A stretch of 64,000 bases of DNA, from contig QXVZ01001074.1 in NCBI GenBank assembly GCA_008931825.1, positions 80,159-144,158 on the forward strand, given 5' to 3'. Position numbers and translations under genes: made by a program. This DNA is from Phallusia fumigata (Eukaryota; Chordata; Ascidiacea; Phlebobranchia; Ascidiidae). The stretch's first letter is position 1. Each line of letters opens with the position of its first letter. Below the pieces are notes generated by a model. That model saw only the letters and a program-made list of their open reading frames with translations, ran no database searches and was not told where the DNA came from. Positions 32,094-44,704 of this stretch are shown piece after piece.

Positions 32094-34575
32094 TCACGTG
32101 TCTGTACGCTTCTTGGTCGAGGGACGCGCGAAAGTTTGTTTCATGCCACCACCGCGATTCGACATATATCGGTTGCTCCCGGCCACCTCCTGCGACCATG
32201 GCGAGTCGTAATTCGTGGTGTCCTGGTCAACCAAGTGCGTGTATTTGGTCCGTCCAGATCGCCCAAAGTTTTTCACCTATATTAATGAGACAGAATAAAC
32301 AAAAACAGGTTAAACGTAGATGCTGGAACATAAACAAGAGCAACACCGAACCAACATTTTTTCGGAAAAAAAAGTTAGGAAACGAGCCCAAAAGCAATCG
32401 TTGCTCTTCAACCGTACTCACCTGCATAACCTTGGGTAGAATAGATTTGTCGAAATGATCTTCAAGTGTAGGTGCGGTGTAATCCCTGGCCAATACATTT
32501 TCCTCTTCATTCTGGAATGCAGTACAAGCAATAGCATAAAAACAAAGGCATTCCAATGTTTGACATCTACACCTATATCATCAAAACGGCATGCAACTTA
32601 CAATATAGAAAGCACCACGGTGATAGTATTTCTGCAAGAACTTGTATTTTCCTTTGGGTGCTTGGTTTGGAATTACACGAGGGTTGTTCCTCAGCTCTGC
32701 TCGTCGTTCTTCCTCTGTCATATGACGCATTCTCTCAATATCCTCTTTCTCACGTTCCAGTCTGCAACATAATAATAAGATTTTAACAAATTAAATGTAA
32801 ATTATGTAAAGTTTTAACATCATAATTAATGAATTAGACATTTCTTGGTGTCAAGATTTTTATCAAATACAAGGTACAGGCCAACATAGGCACCTGCTTT
32901 TTTAATAGGTATTTAGCCCAAGTTAAAATACATTAAAGTTTTGCGGCTTGGGTAAAAATATATATTTTAACTTACGCTTCTCTCTCATCTCGATCTCTCT
33001 TGATTCGCTTTAACTCCCGCACCTTCCAAGCTTCATATTCAGCTTCATCATTTCCATCGTCAGAATCAATTGCGCCGAGTGCAGCATCCAAGCTCCCTGT
33101 GGCAGCAGACTGAGCCTCCAGTTCAGCTCTGGCTTCCATTTCAACAAGCTACAAACATAAAGCATACGTCAACGTGATAAAACACTTTTTTCACATGCTC
33201 ACAAACATAATGCGAATTCACTTTTACAAAGGGTAAATGAATAACTGACCTTGACAGAGTATTTTTTTCTCTCCTCAGCAGCTTTCTTTGCTTCGAGTGC
33301 CAACAATCTTTGCTTTTCTTCCTCTTTTTCTCTCTCCTGGATTGTCAGTCTATCTTTTCTGTAAATCATATGAAGTCACTTAAAGTGATAAAAGATTATA
33401 CTCAAGATTCACAACTCATTGGTAATGCTACACCATTATGTGTTGTCAATTTAAATCAAAGTGACAACCTACTTTCGAACAAACACTGGTTTTAGCCTTG
33501 GTCCATCTTCATCTTCAGAGTCTGTATACTCTGATTCTTCATCACTAACATATTCATCATCCATTTCTGGCTCTTTTTCCACATCTTCTTCTTTTGTATC
33601 AACTGGTAGTGCTAAAAGTTCCTCTTCTGGCCCTCGTTTTGCATGGGCCCTTTCCCGCAACCTTGCTCTACGCTTTTCAATTTCCTGTTTAAAATGCAAT
33701 TTTTACAACGAATTGAATAAACAGAAAATGGGTTATGCAAATGGGTAAATGATAACCTCTTCATCCAGTTCTTCTTCATCACTGCTTTCTTCATCCAATG
33801 CAACTGCATGAGTGGAAGATCTTGGGGGTCTTTCAACCTCCTCTTCTGACTCTTCATCAGTGCCATGAGCTATAACTTGGGGTTCATGTACTCTCCTCCT
33901 TTGGATCCTTTGCAAAAAAGTTCAGCACTTGTTAGAAGTGTATGTTGTACATGTATTAGCTGCATGTGGTTTAAATTGCCCATTTTAAAAGTAATTATGT
34001 ATATTGAATGTTGGACAAGCTATGTCCATGCCAAAGTGTTTGACTAAATTGTAGATTTTGCTGAACCCACCTTTCTTCCACATTCTCCTGGTCTCTTTGC
34101 ATTAGGCGACGTAGCCGCCTATCATCCACATTGCTTAAATCCTCATCATTGTCTACCCTATGTCGCTGATAACGAACCTGTGCCGAAATTTCCTCTTCTT
34201 CATCTGATGCCATCTCAGATGGAACAAACTGTGAATAAAAACAACACTGTTCAAACACCATCCTTTTTTATGGTAGATATTACATATAATTTCTATTAGT
34301 TAACCTTTGCTGACTGCTCTTCATCAGAGCTTTCATCCATTTCATCATCAGCCCAGTCTGGTCTCTTACCAGCAACATATCTTTTCACATGTACTTTTTC
34401 CATTGACATCTCACCTGGATGACAGTAAGTTAAAAACAACTTCCAACAGCCACATTATGATATGAGCATCAAACTTACCCTTTTTGTTGCGAACTGGAAC
34501 AGCCCCAGCTGTAAACATAATTGGCTGAGGCTTTGAAGCCTCCTCAATGATGTGTTCTTGACCAAGCGTAAACAT
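32094..34575 (-). CDS. MFAP1: Microfibril-associated protein 1 homologue (spliceosomal)
   Basis: Ten exons: 34575-34479, 34414-34305, 34228-34071, 33907-33757, 33684-33473, 33358-33250, 33148-32976, 32761-32602, 32511-32422 and 32276-32094. All phases agree, giving about 480 residues (human 439). Despite the historical name, MFAP1 is a nuclear pre-mRNA splicing factor of the spliceosomal B complex. Recognised landmarks are [14 protein letters not shown], acidic Glu/Asp/Ser tracts in the middle, [50 protein letters not shown] and [20 protein letters not shown] at the C-terminus. Arg/Glu-rich coiled-coil helices fill the region between. The start is the first ATG of the frame, before FTLGQEHII. 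It is the only model here in which all ten exons align with the human protein without a gap. Confidence 0.96.
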
Positions 34576-36392
34576 TGTGGCTTTCGGTTATCTTGTATCC
34601 TTTTTGAATATTTAACACAATATTTGTAGTGCTGTCAAAAGTAAATAATACTTGGTAACATTACAAAATGAAAAAACAGTTGGAGATTGTTGACTGTGAG
34701 TCAACATCAGGTGTGGGTCATCTCTCCTGACTACACAGAGAAAACTGTTTTACACAGGCAAATCAACTTAATCAATATGCTAATCTCCAACTTGATCAAT
34801 AGGCTATGATAAGTGGAGTGATTGTTATGCAATTACCCAGAATGTTGACAGATGTTATGCTGGTGTTTGGGATTGCAATAAAACCAATTTGCAAAAATTA
34901 CAATACCTATTGCGCTTAACCCAATTAGTCTGTACAAAATACTCGGAGGCCAAATATGTTTGAAATACTAAAATGGAAGACTGCTGCAACACAACAACTA
35001 AAAATTGGAAACATTGTCTACCTGAAAGCTGACATAAATGTGAATGATATTTTTATCAAACTTCTAAATAACTGTAAAAACAAACACACATTTCGCTGCT
35101 TGAGGCTTGTTGAGACAAAGAAACTGGTACTTGTACAAGAATAAATTGGTGCTATTTTTTTGAATAAGGCCCAGTTTTATACAAAAAAGAATCAGAATAC
35201 AACCCAACAGAAGCGTAATGGATAGCAATAGCATCATACTCAATACATTACAGAATAACTACACCCCGGTCATTGGATTTATCAACTGGAAAAAATGGAT
35301 GAGGTAGGACACAACCTACTAATTTGCAATTGTCTTCATAAATAAGATTTCACCTATTATTGTACATAAAAGAATTCAAACTGCAGTGCCTTAGTGGTCT
35401 TGCCTACTAACATTTCTTCGTACCCTGCTTTTGCGCGGCGAATTACCACAAGCAGAAAGAAGTTGCGTGTTGCTGATTTTAATGCAGTGACTCGGTAAGT
35501 GGCTTTCTGTAAACTTTGTATAAAGTGTGGACATAAATAACAACAACAACTCTTTAGCGACCTTTGATCAGTTTTTTTCTTCTGGTGTTCGCAAGGTCAA
35601 ATAAATTTCTGTCTCGGCTGTTGTTTTAAACAAGAAACTTAAACGGCTTTGCTACAACCCAGTGGAACACGATGGATTGGCCCAAATTTAAGTCACCAAC
35701 GCTTAAAAACATTGAATTTAATAGAAGAAATGATACGAAACTGCAATTGAGCAGGTAGACGGCGGACTTGTTATGACCATGTTGCATTTCGGAATTTATT
35801 CCGCCCACCGAGTTGAGTTGAGTTTATTTCGCTCGGTGAAAGAAATAATAGCGACCCAATTGGGGGGGGGGGGGGGCCAAGCCGGAAATAGCTGCGCAAC
35901 GTTTAGACGTTATATGGCGCGAAAAAAATGGAGGGCACAATTGGTGGATCAAGGTGGAACGCGCTGCAGCTACACCGTCATTACAGGGCGTTATATGTCG
36001 GGGACTCACAAGAGCGAGTTTTGGCGCATTGTGAGAAATTCGACTGGGGGGGACGTTGGTGGGGCCAGCCGAGGGGGGTCCTATACTACCACTCGTTCTA
36101 GGGAAAGAGAGTAAATGCGTTTAGCCCAAACTTTACACTACATTCAGGTGGTGTCAATGAACCCATTTGAGCCCGTCCAACGAAATGATAGAACAGTTCC
36201 TTGAACGTTGGTATTTTATTTCAGTTCAATTAAGTTATCCAGTAACAAATTCGATTAGGTCCCAGATTTCCAGTTCTACGATCACTTGCACGCAAATTCA
36301 CTATCGCTGTTCATTATAATTAAAAACGACCAACACTTTCGTCAGCAAGGTTTTTAGAAATACAAGTAAAAATCGTTTGGCAAGTGCTTTGG
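34576..36392. other. Intergenic region with a repeat fragment and a G-tract
   Basis: It lies between MFAP1 and the 3' end of PUS1 (both -). It holds a fragment near 35672 that shares the gatggattggcccaaat motif with 40009 and with the SINE-like tail at 19350, and a G15 homopolymer at 35862-35876 followed by more G-runs up to about 36080. The frame at 34956-35144 has no family support. Confidence 0.5.
35862..35876 (+). repeat. G15 homopolymer
   Basis: Fifteen consecutive G residues, followed downstream by further G-runs at 36045-36080 on the same strand. The exact length may be a sequencing estimate. Confidence 0.9.
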
Positions 36393-39019
36393 TCATGAAA
36401 CAGAATTTGTTTTTAACTTCTTCAAAGATGGTTCCATATGATCATTACTTTGCAACTGCATGAGTTTATCTTTAGAAGGTTCTTGTAATTGGGAAGTTGT
36501 GTCAGCAGTCATATCTGTTTTGGCAGGAGAACCATCAACTTTGTGATCAACAGTTTCTGTTTTGTTGGAACTATAGTTGTCTGTGCATATGGTGACAGGA
36601 TTCTGTAAGTATTATGGATGTTTAGGTCTTAAAGTCCAGGAGAATATATATTACTAAACATACCTGCACTGCTTCCATTTCTTGCCATTGTAGCCTTGCC
36701 TTTTCTCCTGTGTAGTCATGGTTTTCCAGAGTTTGGAGCCACAACTTCATCGAATCATTTTCTTTGTTTTCACTGAGCACAAATAAATGCAGTTGATACA
36801 TACATTCAGATGAAGCAGCTTAAAACTATTTTAATTTGACAGTATTAACGAAAAAATGTTCAACCAATGTATGAGGCAATAGGCACTAACAACTGCATAT
36901 AAACACATCATTTAAAAAAAATCCTACCAAAAGATGCTTGGCAAAATTCTGGATTTTAGAAATTCTCTTTGCTGCTGTTGAGCATTAAACTCAATTCCTC
37001 CATGTAAATTGCCAAACTTTTTGTTGTATGCATCATAGTGAATTTGTTGCAGAACAAGACCTGGTAAAAAATTTTTTTTTATAAAAGCTATACAATTGAA
37101 ATTCTTCATTTGAACACATATTTATTCAACCTAATTATGGGCCCCCTTTCCTGGGTTTCTTTAATTCCATAGGCTTAGTGGTTACCCAATTAGTTCCAAA
37201 ATAGTAAAATAATTTTGCTGTTCATGTGAACCACAGATGATAGTTTAGTCAGGGTTTTATTCACAATTTGTTGATAGAACAGACATGTCTCAATATACAA
37301 AGCAATGGGCATGCCAATTTTATGACTCTGCCATTGTGACACATCAATTGTTGTGTTTCACCTCATAGGCCCTGCAGTTGACCTGATATCCTACAAAGAC
37401 TGTAGATTTGGCAACATTAAATTTATTCAAATACATCTAAGTTTTATTAATAAGTTTCTGCCTGCTGAAATAATCATGCCATAAAAAGTTTGTGTGAATA
37501 TGGGACTCAGTGTTAAATAAAGAATTAAAAATACATCATTTTTTAATAGAGTAAAAGTGTATGTGGAATGGCAATGTGGTGAAAGCCACCCTTCTGGTTT
37601 GATTTATTACCGGTGCCAGGAGCTTTAGGGATATCCTCCAGTGGTTCCGAGAATGCTCTTATAAAATGGTCCTCACCAGCATGATTGCTAACCATTGCAA
37701 TCAATAAACCCATCATTTTCCTAATTTGGTGCAACATGAAACTTTGTCCCTGAAGAACCAAATTGATAAAATGCCAAAAGCACATACATTTACGAAAAAA
37801 CAAAAGAATGTTACTTTTATAAAACAGGTGATGTACTGTGTTTGCTCAACTAAAAATGGCTCTTCATGGTAGAACTCCATTATAAATCGCTTGGCACTAG
37901 ATTCCCCCATTTTTTTACCAGATGTAAAATTGTGGTAAGTGTGGGTGCCCTTAAAACGGTACATGATAGAAGAGATATACTTAAGCTTCTCTGTAAAACA
38001 TAAAATTGCCATGTTTCTTGTAGCCTATGTTTTTATTACAATGTTACCTGAAGTTATGCGGTAATCTTCTGCAACATTTTTGCCATCTGCAAATGCATAT
38101 GTGGGCAATGTGTATGAATAGGTCCTTGCTATTGTATGCATTTGGGCATTAAAGCCTTGGGTGGTACGTTTGACACCTGGGTATAATAAATTGGCACAAT
38201 ATTTAAATTTATCTGTTTGTGAATTGCATTTCAGCCAGGGAGATTTCTTCTACTAACCTAAAACAACTATACTTGTTGGTAGGTGGTTGTTTATCAGATC
38301 GACAACATTTTCTGTTATTCGCAGTTTCAAAGATGCAACTTGACCACATGTGGAGACTCCCTGCAGATCAATAATTCAAAAAAGGTCTTTACAAAAGTGA
38401 TAATCTTAATATATACCTTATCAGTTCTCGAGGCACTTTTGTAGCACATTTTCTTGGGGTCTTCCAAACAGTTTTCTGGGACAACCTTTGCCTTCACCAG
38501 TGCTTCAAACAAAGCACCTTCAATAGTTTTGATATCCCTATTTCCTCTGTTCAATGCCAAACCATGATAACCTGAGCCGAGGTATGCAAACAAAATCGCA
38601 ACCTGAAAACGACATCACATTTGCAACTGTGTTTCTGAGGTTACACATATTTAAGTACCTTTCTTTTGGGACCACAAACTAGATCAGCATGTTTTGTTGC
38701 TGCAATTTCAGCAGGTTCTACTAAAATAATGTTAAAAAAAGTGTTTTGGGACGTTTATCTTTAAGCATATTACACACACAATTTTATTCAGTTGATTTTG
38801 ATCACCAAAATGTGGTTAGAAATCCAAAACAAACTTACCAACCTTGTTGGGTGTTACAATCGTTGTCCATGCTTTTAAAGCTTTATTAACTGTGATTCGC
38901 ACGTGTGTCCAAATTTGTAAATTTCTAATTTGTTTCCACATTTGCTGGTGCCGACATAAAACTACCATTGGAATGCCTTCACGAAAAACATTTCTCAGCC
39001 AGAACATTACAAGATTCAC
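36393..39019 (-). CDS. PUS1: tRNA pseudouridine synthase PUS1
   Basis: Ten exons: 39019-38839, 38720-38659, 38602-38417, 38360-38258, 38176-38048, 37990-37815, 37749-37611, 37060-36928, 36772-36664 and 36602-36393. Phases agree, giving about 475 residues (human 427). The enzyme converts uridine to pseudouridine in tRNAs (positions 27/28 among others) and some mRNAs, in nucleus and mitochondria. The TruA-family catalytic motif is SRTDKGVSTCG with Asp142. Other family segments are AYLGSGYHGLALNRG, THTYHNFTSGK, GQSFMLHQIRKMMGL and VLQQIHYDAYNKKFG. Residues 1-50 are basic with few acidic residues and could target mitochondria. The last exon is a polar, Lys/Ser-rich tail poorly conserved in the family. 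Confidence 0.96.
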
Positions 39020-39340
39020 ACGTGAATTTTTATGCTGTTAGTCTTACATCAACCGTTGTAAACGTAAAGCAGCAATTATAACAAAATGAATTGTGGCGCC
39101 ACCACCAAATCATAGTGCTCTATGGCCAAATGCAGTTTTTGTGCGACTGAGTTCTTCAAGATGCTTGCATGCAGTAAATTTATTTTGGAATTTTATGAAG
39201 ATTTCGATAATCGTTAGATTTTCATAAAGCTGTAGTAAACAGACGCCGGCAACAACTCATAAATGCGAATAAACAAGTGCCGATCAGACCTTCTCGTGAT
39301 GGTTTCCAATTCTGTCTCGGTCGCATGTGTTACCCTGAGT

Positions 39341-39960
39341 ACAGTGGCGGCTCGTAGCAAAAATTAGTGGGGGTACTGCCCCAGAAATTTTTACCCTTTG
39401 TTTTAATGTTGTGGAAAGGAAACAATTAAGCAGGCATATAAAAATTTAATCAGAAACTTTCCAAAATAAAAAGTCAAACATTTTTTACTTAAATAACCTA
39501 CAGTTTAAGCTTGATCTATTCATTTAAAAATAAAATGGTAAGCGGTTTTAAGCACAACACACGCGGAGTATAAAAACGCTACCTTCAAACAGCATGCAAG
39601 GCCAAGGTCGGCAGTGACTTGGCACTGCGGGAGCGACAGTGCCTCTCTCTCCCTCTCAGCCTCGCATCCCGCTACCTTTAAGCGTATGCGCACAGCAGCA
39701 CAATGCCACGCAGCTGGAACTGTGAAGCGCACAGTTCCACACAACGATTTTTGTACTTTTTCATAAACCTGGGCCTTTATGACATCATAGTTAATTTGTT
39801 TTGTGAGCAGGTGGTATGATGGTAACTGGCATTAGACAAAACGAATAAAAATGGTACTTCCACAAGTATAAAGAAAGAATTGAAGAAAAAGGGACTTAGT
39901 GTTTCGAATGTTATCGATAAAATCACGAAAAAATAGGGGGTGCTGCGGTTCCACAGTGGC
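39341..39960. mobile_element. Probable non-autonomous hAT-like element
   Basis: About 604 bp (39349-39952) are bounded by identical 8-bp direct repeats, ACAGTGGC, at 39341-39348 and 39953-39960. Eight base pairs is the target-site duplication length of hAT transposons. The inner ends are weakly inverted (GGCTCGTAGCA versus GGAACCGCAGCA on the opposite strand). A 75-codon minus-strand frame inside shows no transposase signal. The family assignment is tentative. Confidence 0.4.
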
Positions 39961-40750
39961 TATACATGTGTAAGAAGCTTAAGGGACATTGCTCCGAGCC
40001 GGTGGACCAGATGGATTGACCCAAATTGAAGTCACTAAATTAAAAATTTGAATGGCGTTTGACTGGAAATGGTGCGGTTTATTTTCCCTGTGCTAGGAGA
40101 TGTCCCTGCAGCAAAGGGGACTCTCTGATTGGTTAAGTTCAAGGTGCACGACGTATTATGCAATAATGTGACACTCTGATCAGTCAAGTTGTGCAATACA
40201 GGTGACCACGTTTGGGTTGCAAGATATGGCAGTAGTGGTGGATATTTGTACGTGATATCATTTGCGGTAACTCTGTGTACATGTGTTTAGCACGTGTTTA
40301 TCCTTAGAGACGAGTGTGCTGGCGTGCTTGCCGCTAGACGGCCTACAGTGCTGTGTGACCGCTACAAAGCAAACAGAGAATCATACCAAACCTCAGTTTC
40401 AGTTGTGACCTGAGTTTAGCGTCGCACCACTCAATCAAAATCAAATAGTCAATCATATGTCCTGTGCACCAAATGCCCAAAAATATATTCCTATATTTAG
40501 TAATTTTTGTAAATATTTAGTTGTGCTTCTCGGGAGAACCTCCCTTTTTCCGGAGGTATGGGACCTTTATTGTCCCGTTCCCCTTTTATTTGGCCCTCCT
40601 GCTCCTGCCTAGAAATTATAACACAGTATATTTGTTCTAATTATATACAATTTGCCAACAAAAACATTAAATACCAACCAACAAACAGCACAAACAATAT
40701 AGTCGGGAATATCTGTACAGTGGTGAAAAGTATAGCCACAATCTACAAGT
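39961..40750. other. Intergenic region between PUS1 and the cyclase gene
   Basis: No gene is seen. Around 40009-40035 it carries gatggattgacccaaatt, the dispersed repeat tail also found near 19350 and 35672. Confidence 0.45.
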
Positions 40751-43700
40751 TTACATTATAACGCAAACAGAGGAACGGAATAATGACATGCTTTGGGCTT
40801 TTCCTTTGAATGCTTTCTCCATGGTGATAGCAACTTGCTCCTTTGGCAGAGTTATCTTCCTTTTTGTAATCGGATTGACGCAGTTTCCAGAATTCGAGTG
40901 GGCGAGGAACGCTTCACTCTCTAGCATGTTGCGAAATATGCTATCACAATGGTCATTGCGCATTGTGCTCCTGCCAGGCTTAGCGGACAGAATCGCATTG
41001 TTTTTTCGTGTAATCATATTTAGTGGAGCTCTGATACCAATGGATTGCATCAGATTCTCGTAGGCAATTTGATAAGTTTCGTCCATTCCCAGCTCATTCA
41101 AAAGTGTGTGACGTTTTGATTCCTGTGAATTGGTTTGGTTGCTGCTATCATTGTCACGGCATTCGCTGTATTCATCGGTCGAATTGGGTTGTTTGCCTTG
41201 TTTTGACTCGATTCCCAGCTTGACATCGAGGTCTTTGCCGGCCTCCTTGAGTGGTATTTTCATCACGTTGACAGCTCGGTCATCGGGTCGTTTCAGTTTT
41301 CCAGTTTGAGCTAACTCTGCGTCTGTATATTCTGTGCAAGTGCATAAAAAAGATTAAACTGACATTAGGCGTTGAACATTGGCCGTCATACACCTACTTG
41401 GTTTCATTTGTTCTGTAGCAATGCGGGGTGATGAACCGCCTTTCGGACTCCTGCAACATATACAACATCATATACATGATCATTCAATCACATAGTTTAA
41501 ACAAACGCTTAAAGCAAAAACTCACAAAATACGTGTTCCCTCAAAATCCAGATTCTCTACAAAAAGAAGTGTAAATTTATGGGTTTGTATTAACTGCCAT
41601 TGGATAGAAAGATTTTTATAATAATGTGAAGATTGTTTCGTACCTTCAAGCCAAAACGTATTGATTACTCGCCCTTTTATGTTCAAAATAGCGTTTTTTG
41701 TCATCTTGTATTTGAGGTACGGTTCAAGGTACTCCATGCAACTATCGCTTATTTGAATTTTTTGACTCTGGAAAGTATGTTTCAATTGTAAGTAATTTTT
41801 ATTTCACAACAGGCCACGCTGTGAGATTTACCATGCTTGTCGCTTCAAGTTTTGAAGCAATATGGACAGTGTCACCAAATAAACAGTAGCGAGGAATTTT
41901 GTGACCCACCAATCCAGCAATTACCGCCCCACAATGTAGTCCTGCAAATGCGTTATCGGTTAATACACGAATTACCTTTTAACAAAACTGAATTCTCACC
42001 GATGCGTATATTAATCGGGCTTCCGGAATTGGGATCCAAGACACTTTTCACCTTTTCTAGCATTTCCATCGCCATGTCTGCCATGTTTTTGGCATGAAAC
42101 TCATCAAACGTTGGGGCTCCCGACACACACATAAAGCCATCGGCTACTGTTTCAACTTTGTAAGTATTAAATTTTAAACACAATCCGTCGAAAATTCCGA
42201 CCATCATATTTAGGGTCTTCATGATCTCGTGAGGTTGGATGCTCTTACACATTTTTGCAAAATTCACCACATCGCTGAACAATATTGTCACATCATGGTA
42301 TTTCTGTAAGTTTGAAAGTTGCGAGATGAAAAACTTAAATCCCAAACCAAAAAAAAAGAATAAATGATATCAAACCAAGCGCTCAGTACCTCACAAAGGC
42401 TGACTGAAGTGTTTCCCTGTCGCAAACTGCTGGCAATTTCCTTTGGTATCATACTATACAACAAATCATCGATTTTGCGTTGATTGCAACCAAGGTTTTC
42501 AATCATTTCTTCCAGGCGGGAGTTTTTCCCCTTGAAATAAGTACGTAGAAAATTCACAACCACAAACTCGCTTTTATTTATGTGTTGCTTTAAACCTGTT
42601 CCAGATCCAAAGCCAGTTTGTACTCGGTGGTTTGCTGTGGACCGTGCAACACCATGTCTCTACTTAAATCATGAAATGTCAAGTCGTTTACGAAGGTGCC
42701 AAGGTCGTGCATTTTGTTCAAATCATCCATCCTGCAAAAATCGTCTATCCGACTTTTCGTGTAGATATCAGGTTTGCAACTTACGTTTTTACTTACATGA
42801 AAGTTGCCAGAAAAATGACCAGACCCCATTCTTCTATGTACAACATTTGACCTCGGAGTTTGATAAAGTGAGTGGTCTGCATCCGGAAGTGTCGTAAATC
42901 TAACAAATTTTAACCGGGTTAAGTAAAATTACCGGAAAACTGAATATCATTTTCAACACACTAACCCTTATTGACTTTGTTTGATTTTACTGTTGACTTG
43001 ACGGAAGTAAGCTCGAACACGTTGTTGGCGTGAACGCGTACCTAAAGTAGCCATGAAAAGTCATATTTTTTCATCAAAAATAAATTCTCCGAGTTTACTT
43101 ACGTTGTCCCACGTCAAATCACATCCCAACGGCCGTGTCATAAAAAATGTTTCATTTAACCTCTTTCTTTCCAGGCCTTTACAAATTATGTCCAGTCCGT
43201 GCCCCGTGCTCAAAATCAGAAGTCTGTAAACAAATGTTGTAGGTCTCCAAACGTTTTGGAATCATACATAGTTATTTTAGTCACAACCCACCGTTCATCA
43301 AACACCACGTGAAAAGGAAAAAGTTCAAAAAATGCGTTCATCGGAAAAATTAGGTCATTTTTGCTTCGTATAGCCCGCTTTGCGCTAACTACCGACTGGC
43401 ATGTTATGTACTCGCTGTTGTTGTAGTCCAATCTGAAATAAAATTAAGGCTATCGATCGAATGCTTTGCACTTTAAGTTTGTAAGCCATAAAAAATGGAG
43501 AAACCTGTAAACAGCTAACATCGCATCTCCAGTGAATCCATGTTGCGTGATTTGAATGGCAACATCAATTGTGAAGAATTTCTGTGCAATTGCGTGTAGA
43601 AGGCCCTGGACGTAGTACATAAAACCGGTGAACGTTCTTCGGCTTCGGTAATGAATTTCAAGCCCATCGCTATCCTCTTCAGCAACCTGAAAACTACAAA

Positions 43701-44704
43701 AAAACATTGCAAGAATAAGCACAAACGTGCTATCAAGTTAATCGAACTGACGAAATTGCACAAAATCAAATCTAATCTGGACAATAATAATTTATTTACG
43801 TGGCAATTTTGGTCTATAATCTTACCTCGGTGGCTGTATTTCGTTAAAATTTGTTCGGTAATATTCATGCATACAATCCAATCCAATCAGAAAGTCTTTG
43901 AAAGTTCTTCCCAAAACCTTGGTGATTCGGTCATTTCTACATAGATGTCAACACATTAACAATAAAATATATTCATTAGGATGAGATCTTAAAATGCAAG
44001 ACCAAGACAAATTATGAAACGTACTAAACGTCAAGTGCAATAAAGTCATGTGATAATCACACGACCTAAAATAATTTTTAAACATCATTACAGATAACAC
44101 TACCTAGAACAGCTTTAAACACAGTTATACGTGGTAATGAAAAAAGACACTCTTTTGTATTTCTTTTTTTCTTAATTAAAAAATGCATCAAATACCGAAT
44201 TTGTGCAATATAATTGATGAAATGGCGTCCGGCTGATTCCATTATTGTTTCAATCGCGATTCCTGTGATATCGCTGGTGGCGTTTGCGATCATCGGGATA
44301 AGTTGTTCATCGTATATCTGATAAAGTCACAAAGCTGCACCATTAGACGAAAACAAGTGCACCAGTAAGCATTGTTGACATCATGACAAATAATCATGAA
44401 AATATCACATGGGTAATGTAATCAAACACTTCAGGAATATTTAATGCGCAAGAACCAGTAAAGAATTCCTTTTACCAGCACAATGTCACACCTAAAACCA
44501 CGTATGCAACTTTGAATGTGTGCCTGGGTTATTGTGTATGCGTAATTTAGCACAAACAAATTGAAAAAACTGGTTAATATTTACCTTGTGCGTTGTAAAC
44601 ACTGTACTTGATATATCTGCAGTTCCGACTACACTTTGCCAAATCTTATCGCCATAAACATGCTTTATGCAGTTGGCCATACTGTCTAAAATTAGCCCAT
44701 ACAT
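40751..44704 (-). CDS. GUCY1B2: Soluble guanylate cyclase, beta-2-like, with CaaX box
   Basis: Sixteen exons: 44704-44585, 44317-44196, 43936-43826, 43693-43505, 43432-43292, 43223-43103, 43041-42966, 42899-42797, 42731-42596, 42530-42390, 42303-42000, 41941-41832, 41767-41644, 41556-41526, 41450-41398 and 41331-40751. All phases agree; about 820 residues. Order: haem-NO-binding domain (1-180), HNOBA/PAS-like region, signalling helix, class III cyclase domain (421-600) and a long C-terminal tail. His104 (LDCMHEYY) matches the haem-ligand histidine, and Tyr133-Ser135-Arg137 form the YxSxR haem-propionate motif. It should therefore bind haem and sense NO. In the cyclase domain Asp431 and Asp475 (metal), Glu471 and Cys541 (guanine recognition) are present, but the catalytic Asn548 and Arg552 of beta-1 are His and Lys. 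The C-terminus CVIM is a prenylation signal, a trait of vertebrate beta-2; hence the assignment. Confidence 0.9.

Noticed and set aside
31848-32285. 145-codon plus-strand open frame
   Set aside because: It runs antisense through the last MFAP1 exon and has no family resemblance.
33461-33748. Serine-rich plus-strand frame
   Set aside because: Antisense shadow of the acidic Glu/Asp/Ser exon of MFAP1.
39520-39744. 75-codon minus-strand frame with a Cys/Arg-rich product
   Set aside because: It lies inside a probable transposable element and has no transposase or other motif.
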